Assembly (NCBI RefSeq): GCF_035046485.1
Contig: NC_085138.1
Span: 289,226,089-289,290,088, forward strand
DNA length: 64,000 nucleotides
Origin: Aedes albopictus
Lineage: Eukaryota > Arthropoda > Insecta > Diptera > Culicidae
Reading direction: 5' to 3'
Position numbers and translations under genes: made by a program. Positions 33,120 through 43,911 of this stretch are shown piece by piece. Each line of letters opens with the position of its first letter. The stretch's first letter is position 1. Below the pieces are notes generated by a model. It worked only from the letters and a program-made list of their open reading frames with translations, made no database searches and was not told the DNA's origin.

Positions 33120-33228
33120 CACGTTGGCGCAAGTTTTGGTTAAACAGAAATCTTTGTGACTTATTTTTGATACAATGTTAAAGGTAAGTTATAGAGACTT
33201 CTGTACAACCAAAACTTGCGCTGACGTG
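33120..33228. repeat. Short foldback (34-bp arms)
   Basis: cacgttggcgcaagttttgg (33120-33139) pairs with ccaaaacttgcgctgacgtg (33209-33228); the arms run inward to about 33153 and 33195 with few mismatches, leaving a 41-nt loop. Confidence 0.7.
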
Positions 33229-34986
33229 AATCTTCTGTCACATGTGTTTGCTGCCCTTGCCATGATTTTTTTTTTCAAAGATTTTCAAATGTTCACTCCT
33301 TCCTGAATCTACGCTTTTTTCTTTTGGTACCAACCACTAGGTGAATAATCCGTGCAACGATCATCGCACACGGAAATTTTCCACCAATTTCTCCACGTCT
33401 CAGCGTGTAACTCAATTATCAACTTTGTTTTGCTCTAGTTACGTTGAATATAAGCGATCGAAGAATTTCACCACTTACAATCGGAGCATCTCCGGTAGGT
33501 ACCGTGATCTGATCTGATCTGCGGCAGCTGATGCTAACCGCACCGAAGAAGTACCTATATTAGTGGCGGTACGACGACGCCGGGGGTTTTATGGGTACAA
33601 TCAAAAGTGAAATTGCTGCTAACCCAGTAGTGGCCATCATCATCACCATCAGCTGCATCAACACCACCGGCATCAGCCGTCTGCCTAAGTCGGTAGCCGA
33701 TAATGATCGACGATCTTAATTTGTCTATTACTCAACAAACTGATCCGTTTGCGGTGGAACGTAGTGGCGATTCAAAGCGTACGGAACCTGGGAAGTCTGA
33801 AGATGTGAAGGAAATTGCTCCCAATTATATCTTATTTGTCAGCTTCGGGGGATCTTATTCTTCACCTGGAACAGTTCAGACCGAGAGTCACGAGGGCCTT
33901 CTTTGGTGCGCGCTATAGAAGAGCTTTACTATTATTGCATAAATAGGGTAATTCCTGGTGCAGCTCCAGCAGTTAACGACTGATTGCAGCAGCTTGATCG
34001 AACGGAAACTCATCTCGTTTTCAACAACATAACGAAGCCTTGAGCTCGGTTCTTTCAGAACTGCCATCATCACCATCATTATCGTGATCATAGATGCGCC
34101 AGCTTTGCAATTTGAGCTACTACCGAGGTGCAACGACGATCTATTGGCACCTAATTAAACTAATTTGAATAAAATGTATTCAAGCAGATTGGAATGGGAA
34201 AGAGGTACTAAATAAACGTTGTTGGCATTTGGCCCCACATACTCATGATGAATAGGAAAGAGGACCTCGCGCGCGGTGAAGGTCAGGATGATTCATAACC
34301 GTTCCAATCTGCTTCCCTCCCGGGCGGGGGTCAATGGCGGTGTAGTGCTGTCAAGTGCCACAACAGGTAAACGGGCAAAGTGCTTCGTGGGAGATCTACT
34401 CTGCTGATAGCGCACTGCTTCTATGAAACTAGATTAGGTACCAGAAAGGTGTAAGACCGTGATCGGCTTCTGTTGTGGTTTGCTTGCGCTTACCACGAGA
34501 AGCGCTAAGTTGCACGAGTTTGATCGCAGCAAAGGCAATCGTCGATGGTGGTAGGTACCCCAGCTCAGATAATAGGAGCTTGAGCATAACTAAGTGTAAA
34601 TAAAGCAATCATCGAGTGGGAAACACCGAGCTGTGGATAAATGCTCTATCCTCGAGCGACGCGGGCTAAAAAGCGGGCGATAGATAGAGTGCCAAGCCAA
34701 GAGCAAACTGTTTTGTTGGACAAGGTTAATTTACGGCATAATAATAGGCTGATGAGTGGTGCTCTGGAAGGTGGTAATGAAATTAGATCAACAGGTTATT
34801 ACAGTAGCTCTAAGATTGTGATTGAATGTGCTGCTTCGAGGAGGGGAACAATGCAGTGATTGAGGGCTTTTTGTTGTGTTTGGAGAAAATATTTGAACTG
34901 TTATGTGAATTTATTTTAAACAGGAAAAAGTACATGGATTGATAGGCTTCCTAAGTCTCCAGGAATGCCTGTGTAGCTGCCGGCTT

Positions 34987-35776
34987 TTTTTTTTTTTTCC
35001 TTCTAAACCATAGGGGGATAATCTGCTCAACAGACACCCTAACAGAAGGTTAGGGTAGTGTAGGTCTGACAGGCCGTCTTCTACAACAAAAGTAAAATCC
35101 AGGACTACTCTCTCCTCGTACCCACTAAACCATTCCTATGGTCGCCAAACCCTACGTCTCTCCGGAACCACCAAGAAGGTATTGCTTCAGAGAGGGGCTA
35201 GTGCACATCGCACCCACAAGGTTAGCTGCGTAGCCTGCAGCAACGAACATCGATGACTCGCTTTGGAGAGTCCATCACGGTAGCATGCTGGCGCTTAGCC
35301 AGTTTCCCGAGTGGTCCTCGCCACTCCCTTTGTCCTCGGAAGGCGGGCAGGGTCAACCCCGCCCGCGCCCTACTGCTGAACGGACATCAAGAACTGATGC
35401 CCACGTGCAACCCGATCTGACCTGCCCGTAAGGAAGGGTATCACTACCCTTCAGGCCCTATCAGATGCACCCGTAGGTTGCAGACAGCAGGATCTCACCT
35501 ACCCCGACCCTTGCCGGGGACCCCTTTCCAACCGCGGGCTCGGATCCAACCCAGTAGACCGACGCCACGACAGCACCACTACCGGGACTTCCTCTCCGCG
35601 GCCACTTAATCGTTGTAAGAGTCGATCTCGACCGCAGGGCACCGGTATGACCTACGAAGCCGACTCCGAACCCCTGGACCACCTCTTGTACTGCATCTGG
35701 ACTAGCCATTCTCCGAGTCCACGCGCCACCTCCTCTGTAGCTCCCAGACGATGTGGGTAATAGCCGTTGAAACGGC
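34987..35776 (-). mobile_element. Young 5'-truncated R1 copy
   Basis: Matches 7461-8251 of the intact element with only a handful of substitutions by eye. It has a T-run at its left end (poly(A) on the minus strand) and a perfect 11-bp duplication, gctgccggctt, at 34976-34986 and 35777-35787. It contains the whole 3' UTR and the last 76 or so bp of ORF2. It supports recent mobility of the family. Confidence 0.93.
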
Positions 35777-35787
35777 GCTGCCGGCTT

Positions 35788-36189
35788 AGAATGGCACTAC
35801 TGACCCCCTGTTCCAGATGTCAGGCCCATGCACAGAAGTGGCGCCAACACTGAATGAATGAGCTAAAAGTAACAAAAAAAAAATGCTGGAAAGGACGAGA
35901 TCCCGATCGCACTGCTTAAGCGAGGGAACGAATAGCAGATATGCAAGGATGAAAATATGCTCAACAGATGATTGGATTACCTCATATATCCATATTACTC
36001 TTAAACCTTCATTGAGGTACAATCATTTTAGATCAAATCTTTTCACCTTGGTGCCTCCATTAGGGAAACATTACCAATATGTTGGTTTACGGAAAAGGAG
36101 CAGCGAGCAGAGTTTGGGGCATAAAGGGTCACCAAAAACTTGCTTGGGCGTAAGTCATCGGATTTACTGCAATGTGTCATCTAGCTATG
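35788..36189. other. No gene seen
   Basis: AT-rich, with an A-run at 35874-35883. No supported feature. Confidence 0.4.
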
Positions 36190-37412
36190 AGTTTACCTTA
36201 AAGCCCGTGAAACGCACTAAAACCTACAGGTACTCCTTTGAATTCCCCTTTAACGCATCGAAATGCCTCAAAACACCTCTAAAAGCTCCTGAAATTGCAC
36301 TGAAGCTCATATGAAAGTCTGAGGATTCCACTAAAACCCTCAGAAGTGCACTGAAATGCCTTGAAACGCCTTTGCAACCCCCAAAAAACAGTCCTTAAGT
36401 TAACCATGGAGAGACACCCTTCAAACGCATTTAAAGGCGCTGGAAACTCTGCAATCTTTCTAAAACCCACATGAAAACCTACGATATCCCCGAAAACGCC
36501 TCTAAAACTCCCTGAAACGCCCTAGTACGCCTTTATAACGTTTAAAAACGACTTTAACAGTCTTGAAACGCATCTGAAACTTCCTGATACTTTCCAGAAG
36601 CGCACCTAAGAGAAACCTCCGCAAGCCTCGCTGAAGCTCACTCAAAAGCCCCATGCAACCCCAGGGGTCCACTCTGGGACACACCCTGAAATCTCTTTGA
36701 GAATCCTTGAAAACGCTCCTAAATCCTACTAGATCGCTCCAGAAGCTCTCTTGAAAGCTTTTGAAGTTCACTTGAAATCCATGAAAATGCTCTGAAACGT
36801 CTTGCAGCCCTTCTGAAATCCCGTGAATCACTCCACATCTCTGAATCTTCCTGAAACACCTCTTGAACTTACCTGGAAGCATATGACGCCCCTAAAACTC
36901 CCAGGAACCCCGCTTGGTAGGGAAGGGTTTAAGGCCAACTCTGAGATCAACAGGTTTCAAAAAATCCTCCATGACGAATTGACGAAGAGAATAAAACTGC
37001 CGAAAATACGTAATAATACGTAATACTTAGAAAACAATTATCTCATATAAATCATTTTTTATATATTTTTTGTTTTTGATATCTAATAGCGGACATTTAT
37101 TGCAGTTTATTGTACTGTGGGTCAAGATGGAAAACAATGAGGACAAAAAAGTTATTTAAAAATGTTTTTACACCCTTGAGAACTTTCAGATAAAAAAAAT
37201 AGCTAGCCCAATGCGTATAGCAACCAAACTTTCTCCGAATTATCTTTTAAATCACATAAAATCCCCTGGAAATCCCTGAAAGCTTCATGAAACTCTCCTT
37301 ATACCTCCCCATGAAGTTCCCTTAAAACCCAAAGAAATGTCCAGGAAGCGTCCCAACACATAACTCCCTCTCTTTACTTAACCTATGAAAACTCTCTGAA
37401 ACCCCGTGAAAC
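36190..37412. repeat. Degenerate tandem repeat, second family
   Basis: Words such as CCTCTAAAACTCC, CCTGAAACGCCT and CTTGAAAATGC recur every 15-25 bp from 36190 to 36910 and again at 37255-37412, with a plain AT-rich gap between. This is the opposite orientation of 4956-5340. The RTE element inserted into this array, whose last piece is 52002-52040. Confidence 0.65.
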
Positions 37413-37701
37413 TCAACAAGAGAAGAATGCGAACCGATACCAATGGCGACGACCACAGCGACGAAAAGGGACTAGCGATTGGAAGCTCGGTACGTGGAAC
37501 TGCAGATCTCTCAACTTCATCGGGAGCACCCGCATACTCGCCGATATACTGAAGGACCGCGGGTTCGGAATCGTAGCGCTGCAGGAGGTGTGTTGGACAG
37601 GATCTATGGTGCGAACGTTTAGAGGTATTATCATACCATCTACCAAAGTTGCGGCAATACACGTGAGCTGGGAACAGCTTTTATAGTGATGGGCGACAAT
37701 T

Positions 37702-38526
37702 TAGAGGTGGGCAAAACGGCTCACTTCAGTGATCGGATCCGAACCGGATCCATCACATTAGTGAACCGGATCTTTTGAGCAGATCAGCGGCTCATTTATG
37801 GAATGAATGACCAAGCTTTACCGAGCCAAATGGGGTTGCTTGCTTCTTGTTTATTCTCTCAAGGGGACCCCACACAAGCATAATAACTTCATCAATATCA
37901 CTACTTCTTGACAAAATTCCCATCAAACCTTGAGCTTAATCGAAAGATTTTCCAATAATACATAGGGGTAACCACGAGCTTGACGAAAATTCCAACAAAA
38001 AGTATCGATATTGATGAAGTATTGATGCTCGTGTGGGACCAACTTCACACACAGCAAGCGGCACTCATTCTCTTGATCTTCCCGACCCGCCTTATCCCTC
38101 TCCCAGCGCCAGCAGCACACGACCTACTGGATACTGCTGAAGAACCGAACGAAAGAAGTGATAATGTGTGAGTTCGTGTTCGAGTTCGGGTTGTTCGGAT
38201 CAGATCTGTCCAGACTGCCGGTACTGCTCTCCCGCTTGAGCTGAGAGCGATAGATCGTGTGCGTTGTTTGCGGCTGCATGGCCAGGGGGAGGGAACTGGA
38301 CCAACGCTGCTGTTGGTTGTGTGTGCTTGGCGCGTTTCGTAGAGCTGCTGTGTTTTGGAAATGACCCAGAGCAAAACGAAGAGAACCTATCGGTTCTTTT
38401 AGGCTCTTTCTCACAGAATCATGTAAACTGGTGACCCGGCTCTCTCTGTAAAAGATCCACGGTTCACTCACTCACTTTACTGATACGATTCTTTTGAACG
38501 GATCCGGATCTGATTGCCCATCTCTA
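37702..38526. mobile_element. Non-autonomous hAT-type element
   Basis: TAGAGGTGGGCAA at the left and TTGCCCATCTCTA at the right form an imperfect TIR of the hAT type. ggcgaca occurs just outside both ends (37692-37698, 38527-38533), with three extra bases at the left, so the duplication is 7-8 bp. The interior has several GGATCCGAACCGGATCC-like palindromes near the ends, possible transposase sites. It splits the RTE endonuclease after VMGD. Short frames inside have no transposase motif. Confidence 0.75.
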
Positions 38527-40553
38527 GGCGACATGCAGAGGCGCGTGATCGGTTGATGGCCGATCGACGAAAGAATGTGCAGGTTGAGGATCAAGGGCCG
38601 ATTCTTCAACATTAGCATAATAAACGTGCACAGCCCTCACTCCGGAAGCACTGATGATGACAAAGACACATTTTACGCGCAGCTCGAACGCGAGTACGAC
38701 CGCTGCCCAAACCACGACGTCAAGATCATCATAGGGGATCTAAACGCTCAGGTAGGCCAGGAGGAGGAATTCAGACCGACGATTGGAAAGTTCAGCGCCC
38801 ACCAGCTGACGAACGAAAATGGCCTACGCCTAATCGATTTCGCCTCCAAGAACATGGCCATTCGTAGCACCTTCTTCCAGCATAGCCTCCCGTATCGTTA
38901 CACCTGGAGATCACCACAACAAACGGAACCGCAAATCGACCACGTTCTGATTGATGGACGGCACTTCTCCGACATTATCGACGTCAGGACCTATCGTGGC
39001 GCTAATATCGACTCTGATCACTACCTGGTGATGGTTAAACTGCGCCCAAAACTCTCCGTTATTAACAACGTACATTACCGGCGGCCGCCCCGGTACGATC
39101 TAGAGCGACTGAAGCAACCGGATGTCGCCACCGCATACGCGCAGAATCTCGAGGCAGCGTTGCCGGACGAGGGTGTGCTCGATGTGGCCCCTCTAGAGGA
39201 CTGCTGGAGTACGGTGAAAGCAGCCATCAACAACGCAGCCGAGAGCACTATCGGGTACGTAGAACGGAGTCGACGAAACGATTGGTTCGACGAGGAGTGC
39301 AGAGCGGTTCTGGAGGAGAAGGATGCAGCGCGGGCGGTAATGCTGCAGCATGGAACCCGACAGAATGTGGAGCGATACAGATAGAAGCGGAAGCAGCAGA
39401 CCCGTCTCTTCCGGGAGAAAAAGCGCCGCCTGGAAGAAGCGGAGTGCGAGGAAATGGAACTGCTGTGCCGTTCACAGGAAACACGCAAGTTCCACCAGAA
39501 GCTCAACGCATCCCGCAAAGGCTACGTGCCGCAAGCCGAAATCTGCAGGGATAAGGAAGGGAGCCTCCTGACGGACAAACGTGAGGTGATCGGAAGGTGG
39601 AAGCAGCACTTCGACGAGCACCTGAATGGCGAAAAGAATGTAGGCACGGAGGACCAAGGCAGCGGAGGAAATGACTATGTTGGTGCAGCAGAGGACGGGA
39701 ACGAACCAACTCCCACGCTGAGGGAAGTTAAGGATGCCATCCACCAGCTCAAAAACAACAAAGCGGCTGGTAAGGACATACCGCAGCAGAACTCATCAAG
39801 ATGGGCCCGGAAAAGTTGGCCACCTGTCTGCACCAGTTAGTAGTCAAGATCTGGGAAACCGAACAACTACCGGAGGAGTGGAAGGAAGGAATAATCTGTC
39901 TCATCCACAAGAAAGGCGACAAATTAATGTGTGAGAACTTTCGAGCGATCACCATTTTGAATGCCGCCTACAAAGTGCTATCCCAGATCATCTTCCGTCG
40001 TCTTTCACCTAAAGTAAATGAGTTCGTGGGAAGTTACCAAGCCGGTTTCATCGACGACCGGTCGACAACGCACCAGATCTTCACCGTACGGCAAATCCTC
40101 CAGAAATGCCGTGAATACCAGGTCCCAACGCATCACCTGTTCATCGACTTCAAAGCGGCATACGACAGTATCGACCGCACAGAGCTATGGAAAATTATGG
40201 ACGAGAACAGCTTTCCCGGGAAGCTGACTAGACTGATAGGAGCAACGATGGACGGTGTGCAGAACAGCGTAAGGGTTTCGGGTGAACTATCCAGTTCATT
40301 TGAATCTCGACGGGGACTACGACAAGGTGATGGACATTCCTGCCTACTATTCAACATCGCCCTGGAAGGTGTTATGCGACGAGCCGGGCTCAACAGCCGG
40401 GGTACGATCTTCACGAAATCCAGCCAATTTGTCTGTTTTGCGAATGACATGGATATTATTGCTAGAACATTTGGAACGGTGGCAGAACAGTACACCCGCC
40501 TGAAACGTGAAGCAGCAAAGGTCGGACTGGTGGTGAATGCGGCTAAAACAAAG
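38527..40553 (+). pseudogene. RTE ORF, endonuclease-RT part (disabled)
   Basis: Endonuclease: GDLNAQVGQEEEF (near 38735), IDHVLIDGRHFSD (near 38940), GANIDSDHYLVMV (near 39000). RT: HQLKNNKAAGKD (near 39745), NFRAITILNAAYKVLS (near 39940), HHLFIDFKAAYDSIDRTELW (near 40130), FESRRGLRQGD (near 40305). A TAG stop lies at 39382-39384, a frameshift near 39780, and the catalytic motif is FAND (AAT at 40443-40445) instead of FADD. It is interrupted at 40555 by the TA element and continues at 41639. Non-functional, though closer to intact than copy 1. Confidence 0.85.
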
Positions 40554-40555
40554 TA

Positions 40556-41638
40556 CCGTCGTGCGGGGTTACTTTTGAAATGCGGGGCTACTTTGGACAC
40601 TTTCGAATATGGATTTTTTTAATTCGAAATATGATTCAAATCTGTTTGATGTCTTTGGGACTATTACCAAGCAATAGTTTTCCCTCCATTTGGTTGAAAT
40701 TATTTTTCAAACAGACCGTTTATTGCTTGGCAGGACGCGAAAATACATCGAATAAATCAATAAAATATACATAACGTATCAGAACATTTGGTCTGTAAGC
40801 ATTGTTTCTACAGTTCATAAATTTCAAAGGGTTGATCAATTCATTCAAAATATATCAACGTAGCATATACAATCGAATATTTGTGTCGTTATACATTATA
40901 AATGACCATTTCACCCAAATAAAGGATTGATGGTCCTTTTTTTTAGGGCCCATATAGCCGAGGCGGTAAACGCACGGGTATTCAGCATGACCATGCTGAG
41001 GGTGACGGGTTCGATTCCCGGTCGGTCCAGGATCTTTTCGTAAAGGAAATTTCCTTGGCTTCCTTGGGCATAGAGTATCTTCGTGCCTGCCACACGGATA
41101 TACACATGCAAAATGGTCATTGGCAGAGGAAGCTCTCAGTTAATAACTGTGGAAGTGCTCATAGAACACTAAGCTGAGAAGCAGGCTTTGTCCCAGCGAG
41201 GACGTTACGCCAAGAAGAGAGAGAGAGGTCCTTTTTTTAGGCTATTTATATAGCAATATCACGCTGCTCATAATACCAAAGGTAGCACGGAACCATCTTC
41301 AAACGCATAAATTTATTGAAATCATGTCTGATATAGTATACTACAGTATTGGTACAAAGTAGTTTTCTAAATAAACCTGGAATTTGAAATGCAATTTTGT
41401 TTTAGATAAAAATGTCCAAAGTAGCCCCCATCTGGTTCTATATGAGATGTGTCCGATTGGTGTATGAACAACTTTTTTGTTTATTGATGGATTTAGTTCA
41501 AATTTTGCATACATCCTACATACATACTCACAATTATTATGTGTAAAAATTGTGGAAATCCATTCACTACTCTGGGAGTTATAATGTCATAAAGTTGAAA
41601 AATCATGAAAAAGTGCAAAAAGAAGCCCCGCACGACGG
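40556..41638. mobile_element. TA-flanked element (CCGTCGTGCGGGG TIR)
   Basis: ccgtcgtgcgggg at 40556-40568 is mirrored exactly by ccccgcacgacgg at 41626-41638, flanked by TA at 40554-40555 and 41639-41640. 1083 bp, or about 790 bp without its Feilai passenger. Subterminal words GCGGGGTTACTTTTGAAA and GCGGGGCTACTTTGGACA are repeated. No transposase. Splits the RTE ORF after the residues AAKTKY. Confidence 0.85.
40948..41226 (+). mobile_element. Feilai SINE, near full length
   Basis: tRNA-derived SINE with an A box in tagccgaggcgg (near 40955) and a B box ggttcgattcc (41008-41018), then the Feilai body with ctctcagttaataactg and gacgttacgccaag and a GAGAGA tail. Target duplication ggtcctttttttaggg-like at 40932-40947 and 41227-41241, differing by one T. 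Identity is from memory of the published Aedes aegypti family. Depends on LINE machinery for movement. Confidence 0.85.
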
Positions 41639-42196
41639 TACATGCTGGTAGGTGGGACTGAGCGAGACAGGACAAGCCTTGGCAGCATACGATAGACGGG
41701 GATACTTTCGAGGTGGTAGAAGAATTCGTCTACCTCGGATCCTTGCTAACGGCTGACAATAACGTGAGCCGTGAAATACGAAGGCGCATCATCAGTGGAA
41801 GTCGTGCCTACTATGGGCTCCAGAAGAAACTGCGTTCAAAAAAGATTCACCCCCGCACCAAATGTACCATGTACAAGACGTTAATAAGACCGGTGGTTCT
41901 CTACGGACACGAGACATGGACGATGCTCGAGGAGGACCTGCAAGCACTCGGAGTTTTCGAGCGACGGGTGCTAAGGGAAGATTCATTTATTACGTCCATC
42001 GTTTTTCGGGATTTCTAGACCCCCCCTCCCCCCTCTGTCACGCTATTTTCCTATACCTAATACACGTACTGTCACACTTTCTTAGACCCCCCCCTCCCCC
42101 CAAAATGTTGGACGTAATTTTTGAACGTTCCCTAAGGACGATCTTCGGCGGCGTGCAGGAGAACGGTGTGTGGCGGAGAAGGATGAACCACGAGCT
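41639..42196 (+). pseudogene. RTE ORF, thumb/C-terminal part
   Basis: Continues the RTE polyprotein: EEFVYLGSLLTADNNVSREI (near 41720), then MYKTLIRPVVLYGHETWTM (near 41870). Interrupted by a MITE at 41976-42131, after which WRRRMNHEL continues to 42196, where the CR1/L2-like LINE begins. The last part lies at 51698-51971. Confidence 0.8.
41976..42131. mobile_element. Small MITE (TTATTACGTCCA family)
   Basis: 156 bp. ggaagattcatttattacgt at the left mirrors acgtaatttttgaacgttcc at the right; ctaag occurs at 41971-41975 and 42132-42136 as a 5-bp duplication. The interior has two C-rich runs. Splits RTE codons. Confidence 0.8.
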
Positions 42197-42511
42197 TTTT
42201 TTTTCTTTTTTTTTTATACCCTCCGCTGACCCCCATACTAAAATGCTCGCACAGAGAGCAATCTGGTGATGGACACTTACTAAATTAAAATTAGAAACAA
42301 AAAAAAACGCGGGACTTAGTATTACAAAGGATATAAGGTGAAATCCCAGTGGAACATAGTTCCTTTGAAGGGATTCACACTAAAAACAAATAACGATAAA
42401 AACTAACAACTAACGTTCTTTAAAATGAGTGAGACTTTATGTGGCTGACAACTATTAAACTACTGGTATTTACAATAAAAATAAAAATAAAAATGAAAAT
42501 GCAGGAAAAAA

Positions 42512-43390
42512 CTAGCAGAGCCAGAAAAACCTACATACAAATGAAAATGAAGAAGGTTGACATGATTTAAGGAGATATTCATTTACATTCCGTGTTATGT
42601 ACTGCTTTAGTTTGCTTTTAAAGAATAAACTATTTTGTATTATTTTTAGATCGTTGGGAAGTGTATTGAACTTGGATGGACCGTAATTTTGAATGCGTAC
42701 AAGACCCATGTTTGTCAACGCTTTGCTTCGCAACAACTCATTTGCATGCCTAGTGTGCTGTACAGCATTTCTTGCTGAAAAAACAATATTATGGTGAAAA
42801 CTGCGGTTGTATAAAGTGTTATGGACGTACATGATTGTTTGGGAATCGCGCAGACCCATAATGGGTATAATTTTATGACGGGAACTAGAGTAGAGCAAAA
42901 CGGTCGAATACAAGTGAGGTAGACTGAAAATTACTTTTACACATCTGTTTTGCAATGTTTGAATTTTTTTAAGTTTTGACTTGGCAGCATGTCCCCACAC
43001 AATTATCAAATATTGGATTATAGAATGAATACATGCATAATAAAATCGTAGCAACGCGTCATCAGGCACGAAGGGACGAACTCTTTTCATTAAACCACAC
43101 AATGATGAGATTTTACTTGAAACTTTCTTAATATGTGCATCCCACAAAAGGCAAGAATCTAAATGCAACCCTAAGTATTTAAAAGTTGACACCTTTTCAA
43201 TTTGAATATTTCTAAAGCAAGGGTCAGAGTGCTGTTGAATTTTTTTGCGTGGGGAGTGAAAAATCATGTACTTTGTTTTCAACAAGTTCAAAGAAAGACG
43301 ATTTCCATTGAAATACTCCAAGAGATTTTTGAGGTCTGATTCTATGTCTTTAATTATCGACTGCGTATTGGAATGAGGGTAGAACAAGGC
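42512..43390 (-). pseudogene. CR1/L2-like LINE ORF2, C-terminal part
   Basis: About 290 residues downstream of the RT active site: LEYFNGNRLSLNLLKTKYMIF (RT block 6-7), FKYLGLHLDSCLLWDAH (block 8), SIIQYLIIVWGHA (thumb) and a C-terminal NTLPNDLKIIQ stretch. Stop codon near 42512. Separated from the RT core at 50052 onward by the BEL insertion at the FADD-downstream loop. Open along its own length. Confidence 0.8.
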
Positions 43391-43881
43391 TGTTCGGATC
43401 TCAAACTACGTTTTTGCAGCAGTGCTTGGTATTGCAGCTCAAAACTGTAATAAAAATATATTTAAGCTCAAACGCAACATTTTGTTTTACCTTATACAAA
43501 CATGAATAGTTTTGTCTCCTCACGCTACCACTGTCCCACAACTATTCTGCTGCGCTCAAATTCTGCAACTAATCAATAACATTTTACATCTTTCTTATGC
43601 TAACTCAATTTCAATTTACCTTCGACACTTCAATCTAGCTTTCACTCTATCTCGAACTCAATTTCCAACTCAAAAACTTAATCTTTTTAACAATTTCACC
43701 TCGAATTTCACTTTCCTGCATTAACGACTCCAACTCTTTTTCACTCTGTCATCTTTGTTTTTCTTTTCACCAATCTGACGTTTCAAAGCAGTCTGACGTT
43801 TTAACCCAGTTTGACGTTAGTCTGAAAAGGGCCTATCCCCCTCAATGCACCACTTGTGCAGTGATGCCAGGTGCCGCAACA
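43391..43881 (-). repeat. 3' LTR of the BEL element
   Basis: 491 bp, identical by eye to 49561-50051. The 70-residue plus-strand frame inside (43512-43724) recurs in the other LTR and is antisense chance. Confidence 0.92.
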
Positions 43882-43911
43882 GCCCCTCCCGTAACTCTGG
43901 CACAGGGTCCT

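Larger units (their letters stand above)
32869..34975. other. Gene-free interval
   Basis: Holds the dispersed repeat (32942-33055), a hairpin (33120-33228) and CAT/CAC-rich stretches near 33640-33680. Short frames at 33703-33918 and 34641-34859 have no motif or neighbour that supports them. Confidence 0.45.

Noticed and set aside
40948..41030. Possible tRNA gene
   Set aside because: A and B boxes belong to the Feilai SINE head; the body and tail follow without a tRNA 3' end.
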